DNA from: Actinoplanes oblitus
GTDB taxonomy: Bacteria > Actinomycetota > Actinomycetes > Mycobacteriales > Micromonosporaceae
Length of the DNA stretch: 64,000 bases
Direction: 5' to 3'
Assembly: GCF_030252345.1 (NCBI RefSeq)
Contig: NZ_CP126980.1
Location: 1,937,501-2,001,500, forward strand
The notes beneath the pieces are model-generated. The model was not told the origin of the DNA and did no database searches. It saw only the letters and a program-made list of their open reading frames with translations. The position numbers and the translations under genes are program-made. This document shows, one piece after another, positions 46,192 to 55,448 of this stretch (positions are counted from its first letter, which is position 1; each line of letters opens with the position of its first letter).

Positions 46192-47190
46192 CTAACCGGC
46201 CATCGCGTCGGTCGTGCTGGCCGCCCGCGCCGCCATCGCCGGGTCCTTCCAGACGTGCACCCGGCTGGCCGGGCGGCTGTCCAGGCCGGACAGCCCGGCC
46301 ATGGCGCCGAGCGCCTCGGCGTAGATCTGGTCGGCGTCCAGCCGCCGCAGCTCCTCGGCCAGCTCGTCGCCGACCGGCCGCTTGGGCAGCGGCATGTAGC
46401 GGTCCTCCTGGCCGGTACGGCTGAACAGCGCGGTGCCCTCCTCGCGGGTGACCCGCACGCAGTCGCCGTTCTCGCACTGCAACTCCACCGAGTGCATCCG
46501 CGGGGCGCGGTCGGTGTGCTCCAGCACCGGCTCGATGCCGAGGCGGGACTTGAGCCAGCCGAGCATCAGCCAGGCGGTCGGGTCCTTCTCCGGTGCCACG
46601 ATCCGGGCGCCGACCACCTTCGCCTCGGTGGCGTCGAACGCGCCCGCCACCAGGGTCCGCCACAGGGTGATCCGGGTCCAGGTGAGGTCGGTGTCGCCGG
46701 GCGCGTAGTCGATCGCCCGCTGCTTGAGCGCGGCCACCGGGTCGGGCGCCTGCGCGCTGTCGGTGATCCGGCGCTCCGAGACGACGCCCAGGAAGTCGTT
46801 GGCGATCGAGTTCGGCGGCTCCTCGTGCCACCAGGTGACCACCGGGACGTCCGGGGCGAGCAGCGGGATGACCACCGACTCGGCGTGCAGCGCGAGCCGG
46901 CCGTACATCCGCATCACGACCGCCTCGGCCGGGCCCAGCCGGCCGCCGACCACGATCTCCGCGTCCAGCCGGCTGCGGCCGTCCAGGTCGGAGCGGACCA
47001 CGATGAGCAGACGGCACGGGTGCGCGGCGGCGGCTATGGTGGCGGCCGCCTCGGCCTCCCGGACCTTCTTCTCCTCGACCACGGCGATCAGGGTGAGCGC
47101 CAGGCCGGAGGCCACGCCGCCGGCGCTGCGGCGTTCCGCGGCGAGCGCCTTGACGACCTCGTTACCGGTGGTGTCCCACAGCCCGATCAT
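46192..47190 (-). CDS. opcA: OpcA, glucose-6-phosphate dehydrogenase assembly protein
   Basis: This 332-residue protein is the actinobacterial OpcA, an effector needed for full glucose-6-phosphate dehydrogenase activity. It shows TTGNEVVKALAAERRSAGG, AHPCRLLIVVRSD and LLAPDVPVVTWWHEEPP, all typical of the family. ATG at 47190 overlaps the zwf stop (ATGA), fixing the start; a much longer reading continues into zwf in another frame. Position between zwf and pgl is the usual actinobacterial order. Confidence 0.95.
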   Translation of the reverse strand: MIGLWDTTGNEVVKALAAERRSAGGVASGLALTLIAVVEEKKVREAEAAATIAAAAHPCRLLIVVRSDLDGRSRLDAEIVVGGRLGPAEAVVMRMYGRLALHAESVVIPLLAPDVPVVTWWHEEPPNSIANDFLGVVSERRITDSAQAPDPVAALKQRAIDYAPGDTDLTWTRITLWRTLVAGAFDATEAKVVGARIVAPEKDPTAWLMLGWLKSRLGIEPVLEHTDRAPRMHSVELQCENGDCVRVTREEGTALFSRTGQEDRYMPLPKRPVGDELAEELRRLDADQIYAEALGAMAGLSGLDSRPASRVHVWKDPAMAARAASTTDAMAG

Positions 47191-48704
47191 GCTCGCCTCC
47201 AGGCGCGGCCTTCGCGTTCCAGCATCTCGTCCGAGGCCCGCGGGCCCCACTCGCCGGACCGGTACGGCTCCGGCTTGGTGCCCGCCCAGGCCGCCTCCAG
47301 CGGGTCGATCACCCGCCACGACTGCTCCACCTCGGCCGCGTCCGGGAACAGCGTGCGGTCGCCGATCAGGACGTCCAGCACGAGCCGCTCGTACGCCTCC
47401 GGGCTGGACTCGGTGAACGCCTCGCCGTACTGGAAGTCCATCGCGATGTCGCGGACCTCCATGGCGGTGCCCGGCACCTTGGAGCCGAACTTGAGCACCA
47501 CGCCCTCGTCCGGCTGCACCCGGATGACCAGCTGGTTGTTGCCCAGCATCTCCACGTCGGCCGGGTCGAACGGCAGGTGCGGGGCCTTCTTGAAGAGGAT
47601 CGCGATCTCGGTGACCCGGCGCGGCATCCGCTTGCCCACCCGCACGAAGAACGGCACGCCGGCCCAGCGGCGGTTCTGGATGCCGAGGCGGACCGCGACG
47701 TAGGTCTCGGTGGTGGAGTCCGGCGGGATGTTCGCCTCCTCCAGGTAGCCCACGGCGCGCTCGCCGGCCACCCAGCCGGGCAGGTACTGCCCGCGGACCG
47801 AGCCGGCGGTGATGTCGGCCGGCAGGCTGATCGCCTTGAGCACCTTCAGCTTCTCGGCCCGGATCTCGTTCGGGTCGAAGCTGGTGGGCTCCTCCATGCC
47901 GACCAGGGCCAGCAGCTGGAGCAGGTGGTTCTGCAGCACGTCGCGGGCGGCGCCGGACGCGTCGTAGAACGCGGCCCGGGTGCCGATGCCGACGTCCTCG
48001 GCCATGGTGATCTGCACCGAGTCGACGTACTTCGAGTTCCACACCGGCTCGAACAGGCTGTTGGCGAAGCGCAGGGCCAGGATGTTCTGGACCGTCTCCT
48101 TGCCCAGGTAGTGGTCGATCCGGTAGACGTCGTCGGGATTGAAGACGTCGTCCACCAGCGCGTTCAGCGCGACAGCGGTCTGCAGGTCGTTGCCGAACGG
48201 CTTCTCCACCACCACCCGGCGCCAGCCGCCGGCCTTGGCGTTGTCGGCCAGGCCGGTGCGGTTGAGCTGGTTGAGCACCAGCGGGAACGCGACCGGCGGG
48301 ATCGAGAAGTAGAAGGCGGTGTTGCCGACGATCCCGTTGCGCTCGCGGAGCTCGTCCAGGGTCTCGGCGAGCTTGTCGAAGTCGGCGTCGTCGTCGAACG
48401 AGCCGGGCACGAATTGGAACTGGCTCGAGAGCCGCTGCCAGACGTCCTCCCGCCAGGGCGTGCGAGCGCCCTTCTTGGCGGCGTTGTAGGCCAGCGACTC
48501 GAAGTCGCCGTCGCCCCAGTCCGGGCGGGCGAAGCCCACCACCACGAAGCCGGGGGGCAGCAGACCGCGGTTGGCCAGGTCGTACACGGCCGGGATGAGC
48601 TTCTTACGGGACAGGTCACCGGTGACCCCGAAGATCACCAGAGCACAGGGCTCCGGAATCCGCGGTAGCCGTCGGTCCTGTGCGGTGCGCAGCGGATTAC
48701 CCAC
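47187..48704 (-). CDS. zwf: Glucose-6-phosphate 1-dehydrogenase
   Basis: This 505-residue enzyme oxidises glucose-6-phosphate and yields NADPH. The nucleotide-binding FGVTGDLSRKKLIPAVYDL, the substrate site RIDHYLGKETVQN with the catalytic His region, and GVPFFVRVGKRMPRRVTEI are intact. The C-terminal part (PYRSGEWGPRASDEMLEREG) is typical for actinobacteria. GTG at 48704 matches the family start (NPLRTAQDRRLPRIPEP). A 10-bp hairpin separates it from tal. Confidence 0.97.
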   Translation of the reverse strand: MGNPLRTAQDRRLPRIPEPCALVIFGVTGDLSRKKLIPAVYDLANRGLLPPGFVVVGFARPDWGDGDFESLAYNAAKKGARTPWREDVWQRLSSQFQFVPGSFDDDADFDKLAETLDELRERNGIVGNTAFYFSIPPVAFPLVLNQLNRTGLADNAKAGGWRRVVVEKPFGNDLQTAVALNALVDDVFNPDDVYRIDHYLGKETVQNILALRFANSLFEPVWNSKYVDSVQITMAEDVGIGTRAAFYDASGAARDVLQNHLLQLLALVGMEEPTSFDPNEIRAEKLKVLKAISLPADITAGSVRGQYLPGWVAGERAVGYLEEANIPPDSTTETYVAVRLGIQNRRWAGVPFFVRVGKRMPRRVTEIAILFKKAPHLPFDPADVEMLGNNQLVIRVQPDEGVVLKFGSKVPGTAMEVRDIAMDFQYGEAFTESSPEAYERLVLDVLIGDRTLFPDAAEVEQSWRVIDPLEAAWAGTKPEPYRSGEWGPRASDEMLEREGRAWRRA

Positions 48705-48736
48705 GTTGCCATCCTGCCAGTTTTTCGCGAATGGAG

Positions 48737-48768
48737 CGGCCTGTCGCGGAGGGTTCCACGACAGGCCG
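48737..48768 (-). terminator. Hairpin between tal and zwf
   Basis: CGGCCTGTCG (48737-48746) pairs perfectly with CGACAGGCCG (48759-48768) around a 12-base loop, inside the 75-bp tal-zwf spacer. It has no T tract. It may partly end transcription or mark an mRNA processing site. Confidence 0.5.
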
Positions 48769-48779
48769 CGGGGTGTTCG

Positions 48780-49892
48780 TCAGACGCTGGTGCCGGACTT
48801 CAGCGACTTCTCGACGTGCTCGAGCAGTTCCTTCCAGCTGGCGTCGAATTTCTCGACGCCCTCCTCCTCGAGGACCTTCACGACGTCGTCGAAGTCGATG
48901 CCGACCGCCGCCAGGTCGGCGAAGACCTTCTTGGCGTCGGCGTAGTTGCTGGTGATGCTGCCCGGCTTGGTGGTGCCGTGGTCGGCGAACGCCACGATCA
49001 CCGACTCCGGCATGGTGTTCACCGTGCCGGGCGCGATCAGCTCCTCGACGTAGATCGTGTCGGGGAAGTCCGGGTTCTTCGTGGACGTGGAGGCCCACAG
49101 CGGCCGCTGCGGGTGCGCCCCGGCGTCCTTGAGAGCCGTCCACCGGTCGCCGGAGAACACCTCCTCGTACGCCTCGTACGCCAGCCGGGCGTTGGCGATG
49201 GCCGCCTTGCCCTTGAGCGCCTTGGCCTCGTCGCTACCGATCTTGTCGAGGCGCTTGTCCACCTCGCTGTCCACCCGGGAGACGAAGAACGACGCCACGG
49301 AGCCGATCTTGGACAGGTCGTGCCCGTTGGCCTTCGCCTGCTCCAGGCCGGCCAGGAACGCGTCCATCACCGCGCGGTAGCGCTCCAGCGAGAAGATCAG
49401 CGTCACGTTCACGCTGATGCCGGCGCCGAGCACCGCGGTGATCGCCGGCAGGCCGGCCAGCGTCGCCGGGATCTTGATGAACAGGTTCGGCCGGTCGACG
49501 AGCCACCACAACGTCTTCGCCTCGGCGACGGTCGACTCGGTCTCGTGCGCCTTGCGCGGGTCCACCTCGATGGACACCCGGCCGTCCACACCGTTCGAGG
49601 CGTCGTAGGCCGGGCGCAGCACGTCGCACGCCGCGCGCACGTCGGCGGCGGTCATCAGCCGGACCGCCTCCTCGACCGTCACGCGCTGCGCGGCCAGGTC
49701 CTTGACCTGCTGGTCGTACGCGTCCGCGTCGGACAGCGCCTTCTGGAAGATGCTCGGGTTCGTGGTGACCCCGACCATGTGCTGCTCGCGGCGCATCTTG
49801 TCGAGCGAGCCGCTGGTCAGGCGGACCCGGGAGAGGTCGTCGAGCCAGACCGCCACACCCTGGGCGGACAGCTCTGCCAGTCTGTCGGTCAT
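48780..49892 (-). CDS. tal: Transaldolase
   Basis: This 370-residue TIM-barrel enzyme moves dihydroxyacetone units between pentose phosphates and glycolytic intermediates. [38 protein letters not shown] with the Schiff-base Lys, and [20 protein letters not shown] are typical of the actinobacterial/cyanobacterial long form. ATG at 49892 is chosen because AGGAG lies 10 bp upstream; a TTG nine bases earlier would leave too little spacing. It follows tkt after 15 bp. Confidence 0.96.
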   Translation of the reverse strand: MTDRLAELSAQGVAVWLDDLSRVRLTSGSLDKMRREQHMVGVTTNPSIFQKALSDADAYDQQVKDLAAQRVTVEEAVRLMTAADVRAACDVLRPAYDASNGVDGRVSIEVDPRKAHETESTVAEAKTLWWLVDRPNLFIKIPATLAGLPAITAVLGAGISVNVTLIFSLERYRAVMDAFLAGLEQAKANGHDLSKIGSVASFFVSRVDSEVDKRLDKIGSDEAKALKGKAAIANARLAYEAYEEVFSGDRWTALKDAGAHPQRPLWASTSTKNPDFPDTIYVEELIAPGTVNTMPESVIVAFADHGTTKPGSITSNYADAKKVFADLAAVGIDFDDVVKVLEEEGVEKFDASWKELLEHVEKSLKSGTSV

Positions 49893-49907
49893 TACCTTCA
49901 ACTCCTG

Positions 49908-52022
49908 TCAGTTGCCGGTCGTGTGACCGGTGATCTCGCCGACCTTGGCCAGCGAGGCGTTGGCCTTCGCCACGACGTTGTCCGCGGTGAACCCGAACTG
50001 CTCAAAGAGGATCTTGGCGGGCGCGCTGGCGCCGTAGTGCTCGATGCTGACCGCCTCGCCGGCGTCGCCGAGGATGCGGTCCCAGCTCATCCGGATACCC
50101 GCTTCCACGGTGACCCGAGCCTTCACCCCGTTCGGGATGACCTCCTGCTGGTACGCCACGTCCTGCTGGAAGAACCACTCCTGGCAGGGCATCGACACGA
50201 CCCGGGTCGGGGTGCCCTGCGCCTCCAGGCGCTCCTGCGCGGTCAGCGCGACCGAGACCTCGGAGCCGCTGGCGATCAGGATCACCTTCGGGGTGCCGGT
50301 GGACGCCTCGGAGAGGATGTAGCCGCCCTTGAGGGTGCCCTCGGCCGACGCGTACTTCGAGCGGTCGACGGTCGGCAGGTTCTGCCGGGACAGCGCGAGC
50401 GCGGTGGGGCGGTCGTTGTGCTCCAGGGCGCCGCGCCAGGCGTACGCGGTCTCGTTGGCGTCGGCCGGGCGGACCACGTCGAGGCCGACGATGGCGCGCA
50501 GCGCGGTCAGCGTCTCGATCGGCTGGTGCGTCGGGCCGTCCTCGCCGAGACCGATCGAGTCGTGCGTCCACACGAAGACGACCGGCAGCTTCATCAGCGC
50601 GGAGAGCCGGACAGCACCGCGCATGTAGTCGCTGAAGACCAGGAAGGTGCCGCCGTACGGCCGGGTGCCGCCGTGCACCGCGATGCCGTTGAGGATCGAG
50701 CCCATGCCGTGCTCACGGATGCCGAAGTGCAGCGTGCGGCCGTACTCGTGGCCGGGGAACTCCTTGGTGGCGTACTCCGCCGGGATGAAGGACGGCTCGC
50801 CCTTCATCGTGGTGTTGTTGCTCTCCGCCAGGTCGGCGGAGCCGCCCCAGAGCTCGGGGAGCACCGGCGCCAGCGCCTCCAGGATCTTGCCGGAGGCGGC
50901 GCGGGTGGCCAGGCCCTTCTCGTCGGCCGGGAACTCGGGCAGCGCCGAGGTCCAGCCCTCCGGCAGCTGCTTGGCGGTGAGCCGGTCGAACAGCTTCTTG
51001 CCCTCGGGGTTGCCGGCCGCCCAGGCGTCGAACGCCTGCTGCCACTCGGCGTGCGCCGCCTTGCCGCGCTCGACGGCCTGCTGGGCGTGCTTGACCACCT
51101 CGTCGTCGATGGCGAACGGCTCGTCGGGGAAGCCGAGCAGCGCCTTGGTGGCGGTGATCTCGTCCTTGCCCAGCGCGGAGCCGTGGATCTTGCCGGTGTT
51201 CTGCTTCTTCGGCGCCGGCCAGCCGATGACCGTCTTGAGGACGATGAACGACGGCTTGTCGGTGACCGCCTTGGCCGCCTGGATCGCGTTCCAGAGCGCC
51301 TCGACGTCCTCGGTGTAGGGGTCCGAGCCGCTCCAGTTGACGGTCTGGACGTGCCAGCCGTACGCCTCGTAGCGGGCGCCGACGTCCTCCGACTTGGCGA
51401 TCCGGGTGTCGTCCTCGATGGAGATCTGGTTGTCGTCGTAGATCACCGTGAGGTTGCCGAGCTTCTGCACCGCGGCGATGGCGCTCGACTCGTGGCTGAC
51501 GCCCTCCTCGATGTCGCCGTCCGAGGCGATCGAGAAGACGTGGTGGTCGAACGGCGACTCGCCGGCGGCGGCGTCCGGGTCGAACAGGCCGCGCTCCCGG
51601 CGGGCCGACATCGCCATGCCGACCGCGTTGCCGATGCCCTGACCCAGCGGGCCGGTGGTGATCTCGACGCCGGGGGTGTGCCCGAACTCCGGGTGACCCG
51701 GGGTCAGCGAGTCCCACTGGCGCAGCGACTTGAGGTCGTCGAGCGACAGGCTGTAACCGCTGAGGAAGAGCTGAATGTAGAGGGTGAGGCTGGAGTGACC
51801 GCAGGACAGCACGAACCGGTCGCGGCCCGCCCAGTGCGGGTCGGTCGGGTCGTGCCGCATGACGCGGTTGAACAGCAGGTAGGCGGCCGGAGCCAGGCTC
51901 ATGGCCGTGCCGGGGTGGCCGTTGCCGGCCTTCTCGACGGCATCCATGGCCAGCACCCGCACTGTGTCGACCGCCTTGCGGTCGAGGTCGGACCAATTGA
52001 GAGCAGGATCTGTGGCACCCAC
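49908..52022 (-). CDS. tkt: Transketolase
   Basis: This 704-residue thiamine diphosphate enzyme moves two-carbon units in the pentose phosphate pathway. AGNGHPGTAMSLAPAAYLLF, CGHSSLTLYIQLFLSGY, the ThDP site SDGDIEEGVSHESSAIAAVQ and the pyrimidine-binding VFVWTHDSIGLGEDGPTHQP are present. GTG at 52022 is used: GAGGAG lies about 10 bp upstream and the length agrees with the family. It heads the operon. A CCCTA-N5-TAGGG palindrome at 52070-52084 lies upstream and includes a TAGGGT box on this strand, a possible -10 or operator. Confidence 0.96.
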   Translation of the reverse strand: MGATDPALNWSDLDRKAVDTVRVLAMDAVEKAGNGHPGTAMSLAPAAYLLFNRVMRHDPTDPHWAGRDRFVLSCGHSSLTLYIQLFLSGYSLSLDDLKSLRQWDSLTPGHPEFGHTPGVEITTGPLGQGIGNAVGMAMSARRERGLFDPDAAAGESPFDHHVFSIASDGDIEEGVSHESSAIAAVQKLGNLTVIYDDNQISIEDDTRIAKSEDVGARYEAYGWHVQTVNWSGSDPYTEDVEALWNAIQAAKAVTDKPSFIVLKTVIGWPAPKKQNTGKIHGSALGKDEITATKALLGFPDEPFAIDDEVVKHAQQAVERGKAAHAEWQQAFDAWAAGNPEGKKLFDRLTAKQLPEGWTSALPEFPADEKGLATRAASGKILEALAPVLPELWGGSADLAESNNTTMKGEPSFIPAEYATKEFPGHEYGRTLHFGIREHGMGSILNGIAVHGGTRPYGGTFLVFSDYMRGAVRLSALMKLPVVFVWTHDSIGLGEDGPTHQPIETLTALRAIVGLDVVRPADANETAYAWRGALEHNDRPTALALSRQNLPTVDRSKYASAEGTLKGGYILSEASTGTPKVILIASGSEVSVALTAQERLEAQGTPTRVVSMPCQEWFFQQDVAYQQEVIPNGVKARVTVEAGIRMSWDRILGDAGEAVSIEHYGASAPAKILFEQFGFTADNVVAKANASLAKVGEITGHTTGN

Positions 52023-52284
52023 GTCTGTTGTGCTCCTCGGGCAGGATTGTGGAACCCTTTTCGGCTTGACCCTATCCAGTAGGGCTAAACGTCTGCGCAG
52101 CGAACGGCACAGGTGCATACGCTGTGAGCGGACACACGGTTGAGGGGTGTGACGGCGTCCACCCGTGCCGGGTGCCCCGAGCAGCGGAGACGGTGGCGCG
52201 TAGGCTGTCCGGGCGGCTTGGCCGGGTTGATCTTCACCCGGCAGGCGGCCGCGAGTTGGTCCAAATGCCGGAAGGTGGCTGTCC

Positions 52285-53250
52285 GTGAGCATGATCACCG
52301 AGCGTTCCGTCCAACGACGGCCGCCCGGCGTGGCGGAGCCTGCGCCACGCGTTGACGAGGCGCGACGCGACCGGATGGCGGTGTTCCGGGGCTACCTGGC
52401 GCTGACCAAACCGGCAATCGTCGAGCTGCTGCTGGTCACCACGGTGCCGACCATGATGCTGGCCGCCGGCGGCTGGCCCGACCTGGTCACCTTCTTCGCG
52501 GTGCTGGTCGGCGGCGCGCTGGCCGGCGGCGCGGCGAGCGCGCTCAACTGCTACATCGACCGCGACATCGACGTGCTGATGAAGCGGACCAAGCGGCGCC
52601 CGCTGCCCAGCCACCAGATCACCCCGCGCGCGGTGCTGATCTTCGGGCTCACCCTGGCGGTGGTCTCGGTGGTGCTGATGGCGCTGCTGACCAACTGGCT
52701 GGCGACGGCGCTCACCGCGTTCTCCATCTTCTACTACGACGTGGTCTACACGCTCTGGCTGAAGCGGCGCACCCCGGCCAACACGTTCTGGGGCGGCGTC
52801 TGCGGGGCGGCCCCGGTGGTCATCGGCTGGGCCGCGGTGACCGGAACCATCGCCCCGATGGGCTGGGCGCTGTTCGCAGTCGTTTTCTTCTGGCAAATGC
52901 CGCATTTCTACGCGCTTGCCATCAAGTACAAGGACGACTATGCGCGGGCCGGCGTTCCGATGCTCCCGGTGGTCCGTTCGGTCGCCCGGGTCAACTTCGA
53001 GATCCTGCTCTACACCGTGCTCACTGTGGTCTCCTCGCTGATCGCCTGGCCGCTCGGCCGGGGGCTCGGCCTGGGCTGGATCTACGGCGCCGCCGCGGTG
53101 ATCACCGGCGGGCTCTTCCTGGGCGAGTCGATCCGGCTGGTCCACCAGACCCGGCACGGCGGCATGGTGAAGCCGATGCGCCTGTTCCAGCTGTCGATCA
53201 CGTACCTGACGCTGCTCTTCATGGCGATCGCCGTCGATGCGCTGATCTGA
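52285..53250 (+). CDS. ctaB: Protoheme IX farnesyltransferase (heme O synthase)
   Basis: This 321-residue UbiA-family membrane prenyltransferase has about nine helices and adds a farnesyl group to haem B to give haem O. The two Asp-rich motifs are [20 protein letters not shown] and [36 protein letters not shown] and [12 protein letters not shown] are family blocks. The first residues from GTG at 52285 are a charged N-terminus; an ATG two codons later is nearly equivalent. It is divergent from tkt. ctaA, the next enzyme, lies 2.2 kb downstream on the other strand. Confidence 0.95.
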   Translation: MSMITERSVQRRPPGVAEPAPRVDEARRDRMAVFRGYLALTKPAIVELLLVTTVPTMMLAAGGWPDLVTFFAVLVGGALAGGAASALNCYIDRDIDVLMKRTKRRPLPSHQITPRAVLIFGLTLAVVSVVLMALLTNWLATALTAFSIFYYDVVYTLWLKRRTPANTFWGGVCGAAPVVIGWAAVTGTIAPMGWALFAVVFFWQMPHFYALAIKYKDDYARAGVPMLPVVRSVARVNFEILLYTVLTVVSSLIAWPLGRGLGLGWIYGAAAVITGGLFLGESIRLVHQTRHGGMVKPMRLFQLSITYLTLLFMAIAVDALI

Positions 53251-53462
53251 GGTAGCGTTCAGTCAGCGGGTTACGGTCTTGTCGCACACGATGCCCGGAT
53301 TGTGACCAGTGTCAACTACTGTCTGTCACTCGTTAGACGGATTCTGGCCACCTCGCAATTCGGGCGCAATTGGTGCATAACAATACTGTGAATGGGTAAA
53401 CCTGCTGGTAACTCCAATCACAAAACGGCGCCGGAGTACCCCGCGGTGCATCGCTGATTGCT

Positions 53463-53468
53463 TAGGCT
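53463..53468 (+). promoter_or_regulatory. -10 box of the 97-aa gene (leaderless)
   Basis: TAGGCT lies 7 bp before the ATG at 53476, the same spacing as at uvrB, uvrC and sufR. The spacer 53251-53475 is noticeably AT-richer than its surroundings and holds no gene; a further TACTGT box lies near 53384. Confidence 0.5.
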
Positions 53469-53475
53469 GCGAGGC

Positions 53476-53769
53476 ATGGCAGAAGGTTCCGTAATGACGC
53501 TGACCTCCGAGATCAAGTCTTTCGCCGCCGGGCACGGCGGCGCCAAGGCGGTCATCGAGTACGTCGGTAAGCGCGGCGCCCGCATCGTCCTGGTCGGTGA
53601 GGACGGCGAGTGGTCCGACCAGTTCGCCCAGGACACCGGCGTCGCCCGCGAGGCCTGTGAGCACGCCGGCGTCGCCGTGGAGAACGAGTGGGAGCGCGAG
53701 CTCCTGGAGCAGATGCGCCCCAGCAACGACCTGTGGCGGTCGATGGCACGCCGGAGCATGGCTCGCTGA
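53476..53769 (+). CDS. Conserved hypothetical protein (97 aa)
   Basis: This small soluble alpha/beta protein contains EIKSFAAGHGGAKAVIEYVG, then RGARIVLVGEDGEWSDQFA, then a helical DTGVAREACEHAGVAVENEW. No membrane segment or metal motif is visible. No known family is recognised. The start is fixed by a TAGGCT box 7 bp upstream, and the stop overlaps the ATG of the ATP-grasp gene (TGATG), so the two are translated together. Confidence 0.7.
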   Translation: MAEGSVMTLTSEIKSFAAGHGGAKAVIEYVGKRGARIVLVGEDGEWSDQFAQDTGVAREACEHAGVAVENEWERELLEQMRPSNDLWRSMARRSMAR

Positions 53770-54650
53770 TGCCCGCTCCCGACGCCCGGGTCGCCCTGGT
53801 CACCTGCGCTCACTTCCCCGACCTGTGGGAGGACGACCACCCGCTGCGCGACGCGCTGCTCGCGCGCGGGGTGGCCGTCGAGGTGCTGCGCTGGGACGAC
53901 GCGGACGCCGACTGGTCGCGGTTCGACCTCACCGTCATCCGCTCGCCGTGGGACTACGTCGCCCGCCACGAGCAGTTCGTGGCCTGGGCACGCGGCGTCC
54001 CCCGGCTGGCCAACCCGGCCGACATCATCGCCTGGAACACCGACAAGCGGTACCTGAGCGATCTCGCCGCGGCCGGTGTCCCGGTCATCCCGACCGACTT
54101 CGTCGGCCCCGGGGAGACCTGGTCGGCGCCGCGCGCGGGGGAGTGGGTGGTCAAGCCCACCGTGTCGGCCGGCAGCCAGGACACCGCCCGCTACGCCCTG
54201 CCGGAGCAGCTCGACGGGGCCCGCGCGCACGTCACCCGGCTCACCGCCGCCGGCCGCACCGCGATGATCCAGCCGTACCTGGCCGCGGTCGCCACCGCCG
54301 GCGAGACCGCGCTGCTCTGCTTCCCCGACGCCACCGGCCAGCTGAGCTTCAGCCACGCCATCCGCAAGGGCCCGATGCTGCGGCAGACCGGCGAGCACGC
54401 GGTCGAGGTGGGCAGCGAGGAGATCACCCCGCGTACCCCGTCCGAGGCCGAGCTGGAGGTTGCCCGCCAGGTGCTCGCGGCGGTCCCGGGCGGGTCGAAA
54501 CGCCTGCTCTACGCCCGGGTCGACGTCATCCCGGGCCCCGACGGGGCACCCCGGATGATCGAGCTGGAGCTGACCGAGCCGGCGCTGTTCTTCGGCACGG
54601 CGCCCGGCGCCGCCGACCGCTTCGCCGACGCCATCCTGGCCCGCCTCTGA
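53769..54650 (+). CDS. ATP-grasp domain protein
   Basis: This 293-residue protein has an ATP-grasp fold of the RimK/glutathione synthetase-like class. N-terminal VALVTCAHFPDLWEDDHPLR and the pre-ATP-grasp region IRSPWDYV lead to the ATP-binding GEWVVKPTVSAGSQDTARY. The metal-binding end is IELELTEPALFF. Such ligases join a carboxylate to an amine or thiol. Its substrate is unknown, but coupling to the 97-residue protein upstream suggests a shared pathway. A terminator follows. Confidence 0.85.
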   Translation: MPAPDARVALVTCAHFPDLWEDDHPLRDALLARGVAVEVLRWDDADADWSRFDLTVIRSPWDYVARHEQFVAWARGVPRLANPADIIAWNTDKRYLSDLAAAGVPVIPTDFVGPGETWSAPRAGEWVVKPTVSAGSQDTARYALPEQLDGARAHVTRLTAAGRTAMIQPYLAAVATAGETALLCFPDATGQLSFSHAIRKGPMLRQTGEHAVEVGSEEITPRTPSEAELEVARQVLAAVPGGSKRLLYARVDVIPGPDGAPRMIELELTEPALFFGTAPGAADRFADAILARL

Positions 54651-54667
54651 CCCCGGCACTCCTCATC

Positions 54668-54700
54668 GGGCCGCGACCCAGGTCGCGGCCCGCTTCTTTT
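54668..54700 (+). terminator. Terminator after the ATP-grasp gene
   Basis: GGGCCGCGAC (54668-54677) pairs perfectly over 10 bp with 54682-54691 around a 4-base loop and is followed by GCTTCTTTT. Confidence 0.85.
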
Positions 54701-54780
54701 CCACCCCTTTCCGGTACGCCCGCAGCCCGCCCTCCCCGTCGTCGCCCGAGGCCCCGGCTGGCCGTGGCGGTGCTCTCCCG

Positions 54781-55318
54781 GTGTGCGATGCCACCGCCAC
54801 CACCAGCCGGTGGGCCGTGGCTGGTGCTGGTGGTGGTCTCCCGGTGTGTGATGCCACCGTGGGTGCCAGCCCGCGGGTGGTGGCTGGTCGTGGCGGTGGT
54901 CTCCTGGTGTGTGATGCCACGGTGGGTGCCAGCCGGTGGGTGGTAGCTGGTGGTGGCGGTGGTGTCCTGGTGTGTGATGCCACCGTGGGTGCCAGCCGGT
55001 GGGTGGTGGCTGGTGGTGGCGGTGGTGTCCTGGTGTGTGATGCCACCGTGAGCACCAGCCGGTGGGTGGTGGCTGGTCGTGGCGGTGGTGTCCGGGCGTG
55101 TGATGCCACCGTGGGTGCCAGCCGGTGCGTGCGGCTGGTGCTGGTGGTGGTCTCCCGGTGTGTGATGCCACCGTGGGTGCCAGCCCGCGGGTGGTGGCTG
55201 GTCGTGGCGGTGGTCTCCTGGTGTGTGATGCCACGGTGGGTGCCAGCCGGTGGGTGGTGGCTGGTCGTGGCGGTGGTGTCCGGGCGTCTGATGCGACCGT
55301 GGGTGCCAGCCGAGCACT
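54781..55318. repeat. 63-bp minisatellite (eight full copies plus a partial)
   Basis: Units start at 54781, 54844, 54907, 54970, 55033, 55096, 55158, 55221 and 55284; seven are 63 bp and one is 62 bp. The first half carries GTGTGTGATGCCACCGTGGG, then GTGCCAGCCGG; the second half is a GT-rich stretch (GGTGGTGGCTGG and GGCGGTGGT) ending CTCC(C/T)G. Copies differ by a few substitutions. The period of 21 codons keeps frames open on both strands, giving only low-complexity repeats, so the array is taken as non-coding. It lies between the convergent ATP-grasp and ctaA genes. Confidence 0.9.
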
Positions 55319-55346
55319 GGGACCGGCCGGGCAGGTACCGGGGTGG

Positions 55347-55436
55347 GCGCGGGTGAGACGGTGAGCGCGGGTGAGACGGTGAGCCCGGGCGAGACGGTGG
55401 GCGCGGGTGAGGTGGTGAGAGCGGGTGACGCCGTGA
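55347..55436. repeat. 18-bp tandem repeat next to the ctaA 3' end
   Basis: Five adjacent 18-bp units follow GCGCGGGTGAGACGGTGA. The first two (55347-55364, 55365-55382) are identical and the next three vary. It ends 12 bp before the ctaA stop codon, on the downstream side. It differs in sequence and period from the adjacent 63-bp array. Confidence 0.8.
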
Positions 55437-55448
55437 GCCCGGGCGGGG

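Noticed and set aside
53251..53475. Possible small RNA or tRNA in the AT-richer spacer after ctaB
   Set aside because: No cloverleaf, no terminator and no convincing stem was found; only promoter-like boxes are seen.
54781..55318. Possible CRISPR array or repeat-protein gene in the 63-bp array
   Set aside because: Copies are contiguous without unique spacers and no cas gene is present. Frames stay open only because 63 is divisible by three; the products are low-complexity and differ by frame, and no ribosome site precedes them.
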